This document shows, piece by piece, positions 57,801-64,000 of a stretch of DNA of 64,000 bases. Within the stretch, counting starts at the first letter, position 1. The number at the start of each line of letters is the position of its first letter. Location of the stretch: positions 33,746,708 through 33,810,707 of the forward strand of contig CM034532.1 of NCBI GenBank assembly GCA_020002185.1, written 5' to 3'. This DNA is from Paraescarpia echinospica (taxonomy: Eukaryota; Annelida; Polychaeta; Sabellida; Siboglinidae). The notes below the pieces were generated by a model. The model was not told where the DNA came from and did no database searches. It worked only from the letters and a program-made list of their open reading frames with translations. The translations under genes and the position numbers were made by a program.

Positions 57801-59731
57801 CTGTCATCCGGTTGTTGTCCACCTGTCATCTGAATGTTGTCCAATGTCCACCCGTCATCCGGTTGTTGTCCACCCATCATCTGGTTGTTGTCCACCCGTC
57901 ATCTGGTTGTTGTCCACCCGTCATCCAGTTATTGTCCACCTGTCATCCAGTTGTTATTCACCTGTCATCTGGTTGTTGTCCACCTGTCATCCGGTTGTTG
58001 TCCACCTGTCATCCAGTTGTTGTCCACCTATCATCCGGTTGTCAACTTGTCATTTGGTTGATGTGTACCTGTCACCTGTGTTCTCCTGGCCAGGAGGATC
58101 AACCCATGTGGACTTGGCCCCAGACACTAGTGACAGCAGGACAGATGTATCCCTCATAACAGGCGGCATTCGACAGATGGGCAGGACAGATACGGAGACA
58201 GAAGAGTGTCAAGTGGCAAGTCAGGCTGTCATCAAACAAGATGAAAAGATGTTTGCTGTCAGTAGTGTTGGTGTGACTTCAGGAGGTAAGAGGGGCAGAT
58301 GTCATACACAGTAGTAGAACCTTGCTTTACGGTCACCTCGGTAATACAGCCACCTTACAATTAAAGTCACACTAAGATAGTCCCAAATTATTACTATAAA
58401 ATATAGGAATTAGTCTCGCTAATAAGGTCACCTTGCTATTCAGGTCATTCAATGTTCTTTTTTGTATGCATAGATATTTGTTAATATTTTGTAGTTATAA
58501 ATTTGTTCATTCAGTTTTATATTCCAATTGTCATTAATTGATGTAGTTTTCAACATTTTTATAACGTTTTGCTAATATGCATTCATCGTTCGGTCGGTTC
58601 AATTCTTTGGCACTAATATTTGGTTTTGTTTTAAAATGAGCATACATAGTGTTGTTAGTAACTTGTTACAGATGAGACCTGTTTTCTATCATGGTCAGGT
58701 GTCCGTTTTCAGTGGAAAAACAATGCTCATTATTGAATAATGTATATTAAACCTGACAGTGCAGGTCTTAATTTACAAATGTCTTGTGTTCAGTTTTCAT
58801 TTCTGTATTGGCCCCCAACAGTCCCCAATGCGAATGGTTATTTAAAAAACCATTATATCATGCACATTTAAAAAACATCCCTAATTAGAGATGACAGAGT
58901 GTTGGCTGTACATGACTGTAACACTCGCACTGAATGGGTTCATTAAACTGTCACCTGCATGACTGTCAGGGAGCTCTTGTAGCACTCAAGGAGTCACCAG
59001 ATTACAAAGTAGTTGCACTGTGTCATCTTACACTAATGGTTGTGACAACACTGCATGGCCCTGCTTGAGGTGGACTACTCCCTGAAGTATAGCTACACCC
59101 ATTAGATGGGTACAGGGGATTGGGGTCACACCTTTACAGTAATGTAGGCCACAATGGTGGTAGTCTTATCTTTGACAGGGACTGTTTAAATGTACATTGG
59201 GCTGTCGCTATGAAGAACTCATTAGAACTTGGTTAAACAGTTCCCTATAAACTTACAGATTGGACTCTCACTATAAGTACTCTGGAGGTAAGAAACTTCC
59301 GCCTAACTAGAACTTTGGAATCCCTGTTCAGGCCTGAATGATACCCAATGATATAAGGAACATTGGATATAATGAACAGTTGGACCAACTTTCAACATGT
59401 TAGTGAGCGTCAACTGAACCTAACGTTCCATCTATTTTGGGTACAGCACAGTGCAAACAAGAAAGGGGATTTTAAAGATCCTGTTATGCATTCACTCCAT
59501 CAGGAGTCATTGTGTGAGGTTATACTTTAGAGCACAATGCATGTAGGCATTTGGGTGTCAGTCAGGTCTGTACTGAAGGTTTGCATCTCATTGTTTGTTA
59601 CAGCCGAGTTCCTTTCTATTCGGTCATTCCAAGGGCTGGACCCAAGGTTGGGACAGACACCGGTGGAGAAAGCTGTGGAAGGAACGACAGGAACCGCATC
59701 AGGATACTCCAGTGAACCCACGCTGAAATGA
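45721..59731 (+). CDS. DPH2: Diphthamide biosynthesis protein 2 (six exons, complete)
   Basis: Partner of DPH1 in the radical-SAM-like complex that moves the 3-amino-3-carboxypropyl group from SAM to a histidine of translation elongation factor 2, the first step of diphthamide synthesis in the cytosol. Exons 45721-45873, 46176-46288, 46680-46900, 56402-57097, 58094-58285 and 59604-59731 sum to 1503 nt, giving 500 residues (human 489), with all phases consistent. Landmarks: [76 protein letters not shown]; the C-terminal [19 protein letters not shown] is close to human [19 protein letters not shown]. Cysteines in YGSCC, GHSC and HIAC sit where the family has its cluster-binding cysteines. The ATG at 45721 fits the family start. 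Confidence 0.97.
46176..46288 (+). CDS. DPH2: DPH2 exon 2
   Basis: ggtag|GTG to GGCAG|gtgaat, phase 0 to 2. [13 protein letters not shown] and [11 protein letters not shown], the start of the N-terminal Rossmann-like subdomain. Confidence 0.95.
46680..46900 (+). CDS. DPH2: DPH2 exon 3
   Basis: cccccag|C to ATAG|gtacat, phase 2 to 1. Completes [13 protein letters not shown] and carries [20 protein letters not shown]. Followed by a 9.5-kb intron full of nested transposons. Confidence 0.95.
48454..52214 (+). mobile_element. LINE B: CR1/L2-type LINE inserted into LINE A
   Basis: The first frame (48739-49224) carries [20 protein letters not shown] and [16 protein letters not shown], an AP-type endonuclease, continuing at 49306-49620 ([17 protein letters not shown]). 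Reverse transcriptase lies in 50120-51570: [48 protein letters not shown] and FADESN where FADDTN is expected, so the catalytic second Asp is lost. The 3' end is GAATAAACG then ATTCATTCAT at 52190-52214. The 5' start near 48454 is set by the break in LINE A. Frameshifts near 49224, 49842 and 50446. Confidence 0.87.
51965..52060. repeat. TA/TG microsatellite in LINE B 3' region
   Basis: GTATATATATATATATATGTG-type text within the LINE B 3' region. Confidence 0.8.
53942..54783 (-). mobile_element. piggyBac-type element (842 bp) inserted in LINE A
   Basis: Bounded by TTAA on both sides (53938-53941 and 54784-54787). The ends are inverted: CCCTTTTTATCCCAGACAC on the left and, in complement, CCCTTTTTATACCAAATACA on the right. 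Removing it with one TTAA rejoins LINE A in frame ([14 protein letters not shown]). One minus-strand frame at 54342-54578 encodes 78 acidic residues ([18 protein letters not shown]), like a piggyBac transposase N-terminus; the catalytic part is absent, so the copy is non-autonomous. Confidence 0.88.
55190..55440 (-). other. Two tandem 2A-like motifs at the LINE A N-terminus
   Basis: Hydrophobic LMLVSMLLV is followed by GGIEPSPGP (about 55400-55430). Some 45 residues on, [18 protein letters not shown] (55231-55285) occurs right before the PHD finger. The second fits the ribosome-skipping 2A pattern D[VI]xxNPGP with Q in place of E; the first is degenerate (S for N). Confidence 0.65.
55451..56401. 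other. End of DPH2 intron 3; nothing recognised
   Basis: GC-richer at 55440-55620, then AT-rich up to the acceptor tattttgcag. No separate gene. Confidence 0.5.
56402..57097 (+). CDS. DPH2: DPH2 exon 4
   Basis: tttgcag|AT to CCAG|gtaagt, phase 1 to 1, 696 nt. Carries [20 protein letters not shown] and the conserved [17 protein letters not shown], plus HIAC and PYELEVACN. Confidence 0.96.
57728..58080. repeat. 22-bp minisatellite in DPH2 intron 4
   Basis: About sixteen copies of GTCATCCGGTTGTTGTCCAC plus CT, with C/T variation. All three frames are open, so the long plus-strand frames here are artefacts of the repeat. The array ends just before the exon 5 acceptor. Confidence 0.95.
58094..58285 (+). 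CDS. DPH2: DPH2 exon 5
   Basis: ggccag|GA to GGAG|gtaaga, phase 1 to 1. Contains [11 protein letters not shown], matching human DVSLITGDLR; the rest is a variable linker. Confidence 0.9.
58307..58460. repeat. Solo end of the GGTCACC-type pogo/Tigger family
   Basis: GAACCTTGCTTTACGGTCAC then CTCGGTAATACAGCCACCTT, AAAGTCACAC, TAGTCCCAAAT and AAGGTCACCTTGCTATTCAG. This is collinear with the complement of 4130-4281. Located in DPH2 intron 5. The other end was not found. Confidence 0.7.
58461..59603. other. Rest of DPH2 intron 5; nothing recognised
   Basis: No domain or family seen. CTCACTATAAGTACTC-type text near 59270 could be another DNA-transposon end, but this is weak. Confidence 0.4.
59604..59731 (+). 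CDS. DPH2: DPH2 exon 6 with stop
   Basis: ttacag|CC to TGA at 59729-59731. [20 protein letters not shown] is the conserved C-terminal block. Confidence 0.95.
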
Positions 59732-60340
59732 AGTGTAGTGTTACAATTTTGACAAAAGTAGGACGATTCATGTGGAATACGTCAGTCCTAGATGTGAACT
59801 ATGATGCTGCCGTCTGTTTTGGAAGTGATTGCATAATTAGAGCTATTTTTCAGTATTCAAATGTATTGTTCTTTTTCATGAATCTTGCATCATTTATTAG
59901 TGATGGAGACATTTGGGGATTAAAATCGTGGGTAAATAACAAATAGTCACCACTGCCCACCAGTTATGTTAAACACATGAAAGACAGATACGTTAAGGGT
60001 TAATTCAGTTAACATCTGACCACTTGAACACATCTTTGTCTTTCAACCATTCTTTTTGACACTCCAAATTTATCTTCATTTATTTCCTGTCACTGTTATA
60101 TATCTATAATAATTTTACATCTGAATTAGACACGTGGAAGTGAAATTGCTGCGGAATTGTAATCAGCAGAAGTTTTGTTACATTTTGTTGTATGTGATCA
60201 GTATTGACTGCCCATCTGTTATTCCTAACAGTGTTATGATATATATATATATATGTAATAATTAAAAATACTGTTATATTTGAGCTGGAAAGCCATATTG
60301 CTTCCCTTTGTGCAGCTTTATGCAATTCAATAAGTGACAT

Positions 60341-60346
60341 AATAAA
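60341..60346 (+). promoter_or_regulatory. Candidate DPH2 polyadenylation signal
   Basis: AATAAA about 610 bp after the DPH2 stop, followed by T-rich text. It would give a long 3' UTR; an earlier variant signal cannot be excluded. Confidence 0.4.
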
Positions 60347-61915
60347 GTCATTCTTGTGGTAACACATTTCTGTTTGTTGGAATCGAGGCTGTTCTAGTCA
60401 TATGTTATTTGTATGATCTCAACTGATTTAAATGTTTTTGCACTTGCTTTTCCAGCGAATGAGAGTGGCAAGTTATCGTAAAAACAGCGATCTGTAAATA
60501 TAATGCGTGTGTGCTAACAAGACATAAATTGAGTGGTGGAGAATGTTTCCAACTTTTCGATGGGCAGGTGTAGAAACAATTAATTTAATATCACTATTTT
60601 CTACTCCATCGCCAAATCAGCAATCACGAGGCAGTAAAAACGACTTATTTTTTATTATGAGATAAAAACTAATTTGGTAGTTGCCGAGTAGGTAAAAGAT
60701 CAGTTGCTCGCACTAGGCGTGCTGCTGCGATATGATGGGGACTATCGCTGAGCCTGGAAAAGCATTAACTAATTATAGTGAGACTGCGCCACAACCTTTG
60801 TTGACAACAAGCAAGTTCTAACAACAGTTCACGCGGCTGTTATTGCTGGTAATGATAGAAGATGGTAAAATCGATGTGACATCATTGTACCGTGAGTATC
60901 CATCATTTGGTGTTTGCCGTGTCATTTGTTCGAGGTGAGCGCATTCACGCTAATTTCTCTCTCGTAAATTGAAATGTCCAATGAATATCAACCCCCACGT
61001 CGTGATCAAAGAACACATACAACATTTGTTTGATTTTGTTGACAAGAGACAAGCTGTGAATAGGAAATCATGACGCCACCGAAGTCATCCAGAAAATGTT
61101 CCACGATTAACACGTACACTTTGTATGTCGAACGGAATGATCGGGGATCATCCGTAGCATTGTGGACGTACCCAGATCTATGCTGATGGGAAGCGGAGTG
61201 AGTTTGGCGACTGGTGGGCGTGATCTGGCAGTGCCACGGCGTGCTGCGGCGTCGACGGCTCGAGGAAGCGACCCTCATTGATCGTGCCCGCAGCCGCACA
61301 CGGCAGCCTTGTTGGCAGTCGTACCAGGACGACATCCTCGCCGGCTGTTGAGTGTAAGCCTATGTTCTACGGCACTTCACGGCGACACGTTGACGTTAAT
61401 CACGACTGGGGACATGTAAGGCCGTATTGTCTCAGATACTCAGCCATACATATTCGTAACAAAGTTAGCAAACACCGTGTCGCCACAGGCTAAGACAGTT
61501 GGATGCGTACGGTTGGCGCGGATTACCTAACCCAGGGTAGGTACCTTGAAGTCGCGTCGCAACCAGAATACATCGTTTCACCACAGCAGATATACATGTA
61601 CGGTTGACAGGATGATGTAATCTAGTGTATGTTTTTGAAAGCCGCGTTAGAACCAGACGCTAAGGCAGACATGTAGGATTGCATGGATGACGGAAGCTGC
61701 GTCGGAACCAGAATAATCACGGTGACAATGACAAGTAATTTCTGGCACAAAAGGTAGTCTCTACCGCACATTCGATTCTTATTTAGAAATCGCTATCACA
61801 CAGAGCTCGTAGTTTGGTGAAATATACATAGCAATCAAACGCCGTTCGTGCTCCTAGAAATGGTGACGGTATCAGCGTGGTGCTCGCATATACTCTGATA
61901 ACATCGATCATAGTC
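60347..61915. other. Intergenic region before the receptor gene
   Basis: GC content rises from about 61150. Three diverged copies of (C/G)GCGT(C/T)(G/A)(C/G)AACCAGA at 61555, 61643 and 61698 lie 60-85 bp apart, each near GTA(C/G)G text. These may be 5' UTR or promoter-proximal repeats. Several open frames here are unsupported. Confidence 0.4.
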
Positions 61916-62231
61916 ATGTCGTTGGCATATAACAATGTTGACGTGATGTCTGACAACCGGACGTGGCCACGGATGGGCAACTTGTCGGCAGGGAACGCAA
62001 CGGTGGACGCGTGGCTCGAGGACAGTCTCGACGCCATCATGGACGGCTTCCTCGCTGGCCTCTACACGTACGACCGGCCCGGCTCCGTCGTGCTCATCGC
62101 CGCCTACGTGCCGCTGTTCCTGCTCGCCGTGTCCGGCAACGTCGTCGTGCTGCTCGTGATCCTCCTCAACCGCAGCATGAGGACCGTCACTAACTACTTC
62201 CTCTTCAATCTCGCCATCGCGGACCTCCTCG
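61916..62231 (+). CDS. First coding exon of a rhodopsin-family neuropeptide receptor (orexin/allatotropin-type), partial
   Basis: From ATG 61916 the protein has an extracellular N-terminus with N-glycosylation sequons NRT, NLS and NAT and no signal peptide. TM1 follows: VLIAAYVPLFLLAVSGNVVV, with the class-A GN..V signature. The first intracellular loop RSMRTVTNYFLFNLAIADLL carries the start of TM2, with the LAxAD Asp. MRTVTNYF and AIADLL are very close to vertebrate orexin and insect allatotropin receptors, though other peptide receptors share them. The exon ends CTCG|gtaggt in phase 1, inside TM2, a conserved intron place in this group. TM2-TM7 lie beyond the window or in unrecognised exons. 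Confidence 0.85.
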
Positions 62232-64000
62232 GTAGGTGCTCGCCTCGCCACGATTGTCTCCGTAGTGAATTGGAATCTTAGAGGGAAGTAGTCGTACATA
62301 TTACGTTTCGAACAATGGATTTAACTTAAAACCTTTAAAGGAGAGAAACTTTTACATAATATGGAGTATTTTTTTTTTAAAAATGGGTTACCTTAAACTC
62401 GTTGGGTCGTAGATTAATCCCTGAACGTTTGGTTCCCGAGGTCGAAGTCGTCTAGGAGAAAAACTAACATATACGATCATAAGACAAGGACCACTAGATT
62501 TAAACATAGTTTTTATCCGCAGGCTGTGAGTCACTTGAACCGCGAGATGCCATTTCAGTCGGTTTAGATTTTATGTCGCCATGCTAAATTATTTATATAT
62601 AGTATTTTTTTAGTGATTTTTTTTTTTTTTATTATTTACTAACTTGACTACATATATGTCCATACTTTTTAACTGTCAGCTTAGTTTTTATATCGTCAGC
62701 TAATTTATTTAACTACATGTATACTGTTTAGGTAATGTTCAGAGGGTATTACTATTATGTTATCAAGTTCACTTTATGTCAATAGATGTACGACTGTCTT
62801 AAAATATGTTGGCAGTTGGCCTTGATTTAAATTTATACTAGTTTTAGCATAGTTTCATAATGTTTATGATTGTATATTTTGCGTGTGCATGATGGGGAGC
62901 AAGGGAGACAAGCGTGTATGTATGTTGACGCCACAACGCCAAGAATTCCTCGTACATTTTAAATGCTACTTGGTAATAAACAGTCTGAATATGAATCATA
63001 GTAAGATTCAAGTAAACTTTCTGGTAGATTTGTATATCGGATTGGTGTTTAAAGTAATATGGTAATGTTTGCCAGGTAGTGAAGGCTAAAGTGCTTTGAA
63101 TGATCTTACGACTGGATATTGCCCTATACAACTTTCCTTGGTAGAAATGTAGCTGCCCTACGACGTTAATTTGTCAGGATTTAGGTTTCGTAAGTGGCAT
63201 TTTGTAGCTGTGTTACTGTTCTTCGGTTCATGTTGTTCTTCGGTTCATGTTGTTCTTCGGTTCATGTTGTTCTTCGGTTCATGTTGTTCGTACCATCCAT
63301 GTCAACATGTGATTATCAAAATTACTCAGATGTTTAGCCAATGGACACCGACCTCCGCAAGCTCGGTAGCCTCGCTCAAATACACCACCGACCGTCCTTA
63401 TCGTCACGTACCGTGTATTATCAACGAAAGCAAACACAATAGAAATTACAACATACAAATCGACAACGTATTTAATTACAATCTCTACATTATATGGTAA
63501 TAGTAATGGTAGCCTTATTTCGTAAGACTTCCTGCGACAGGTAGACTACCAATGGTCGAATTCCTTGACCAAATTTGATGGTTGTTCAGTGCCAGTCTTG
63601 CTTACCATAGCTCAGGCCCAGGATTGCTGGGCATGTAGGGCGTGATGACGTGTACTTCCGTTAATGCTGACAACGTGGCGAACTATATTTGTCTGTAAGC
63701 AAAGTTTGTTTTGCCGCGAAAGCCCAGAAAACATGGAGGCCGTGGTCCATTAACTGCAAGTTAAATAGGTAAGTTTTCAGAGTAATGCCCAATAATGAAA
63801 TTTATTTACAGTTCGATAAACTGTGCTAAAATGATGCTAACAGTAATTATACAGTTGTTGCATGTGTAGTCAGTAAAATTAGTAGGACAGTCTGTAACCT
63901 CCTGCGAAATGCCGGGTCAATCAGGAATGTGGTAGGTGACGATGTTACACCACCTTCTACGGCGTCAACCATTACAGATGCTTCGCCAACATACCAATGT
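62232..64000. other. Receptor intron or flank; no further exon recognised
   Basis: AT-rich, no TM-like open segment. A plus-strand frame open from about 63842 to the window end has no recognisable content. Confidence 0.45.
63219..63288. repeat. 17-bp tandem repeat, four copies
   Basis: TGTTCTTCGGTTCATGT repeated four times without change, apart from the first, which is preceded by a related TTACTGTTC. Confidence 0.92.

Noticed and set aside
57674..58314. Plus-strand frames of 161 and 193 codons
   Set aside because: Produced by the 22-bp minisatellite; only 58094-58285 is real, as DPH2 exon 5.
63842..64000. Frame open to the right window edge
   Set aside because: About 50 codons without recognisable content or splice signal; cannot be supported.

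Overview
The window is nuclear DNA of an invertebrate animal, most likely a lophotrochozoan such as a mollusc, brachiopod or annelid; the species cannot be fixed from sequence alone. The evidence is AT-rich DNA with genes split into many small GT-AG exons, a meiotic gene and a diphthamide gene that align by eye with human SYCP2 and DPH2, an orexin/allatotropin-type receptor exon, and a repeat load of Penelope-like elements, CR1/L2-type and RTE-type LINEs, hAT, piggyBac and pogo/Tigger DNA transposons, a tRNA-derived SINE and many minisatellites.

Three host genes are visible. (1) A SYCP2-type synaptonemal-complex axis gene lies on the minus strand from an ATG at 28637 down to at least 4610. 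Twenty-four exons were placed. They cover the armadillo-like N-terminal domain, the Spt16M-like domain, a basic linker, a 2.2-kb exon for the disordered central region, and a conserved RRPSKRVNYKDIS-type block. The C-terminal coiled coil was not found and may lie off the left edge. (2) DPH2, diphthamide synthesis, is on the plus strand in six exons from 45721 to 59731. The exons sum to 1503 nt (500 residues plus stop) with every splice phase consistent. (3) The first coding exon of a rhodopsin-family neuropeptide receptor is on the plus strand at 61916-62231; the rest lies beyond the window.

Layout: 1-2.7 kb, a Penelope-like element with an intact reverse transcriptase/GIY-YIG frame open to the window edge, followed by a decayed RTE-type LINE; 2.7-4.3 kb, ends of a DNA transposon with subterminal GGTCACC repeats around a tRNA-derived SINE; 4.6-28.7 kb, SYCP2, whose introns carry two hAT pseudogenes, a 1.2-kb pogo-type MITE, a LINE remnant, a minisatellite, and a Penelope-derived inverted repeat holding an antisense copy of part of SYCP2's own long exon; 30.2-31.2 kb, an assembly gap of N; 31.2-36 kb, dense tandem repeats, with three copies of a small exon-like unit and a repeat field carrying CTCF-like motifs; 36.4-39.8 kb, two LINE remnants in opposite orientation; 39.8-45.7 kb, no gene, but several MITE-like or foldback structures; 45.7-59.7 kb, DPH2, whose 9.5-kb third intron holds a LINE (minus) split by a second LINE (plus) and also by a piggyBac-type element; 59.7-64 kb, DPH2 3' flank and the receptor exon.

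The strongest oddities are the antisense SYCP2 fragment inside a SYCP2 intron, the tandem 2A-like motifs at the N-terminus of the PHD-finger LINE in DPH2, and a hAT transposase frame broken by five nonsense codons but no frameshift. All family calls rest on motif recognition by eye, with no database search.
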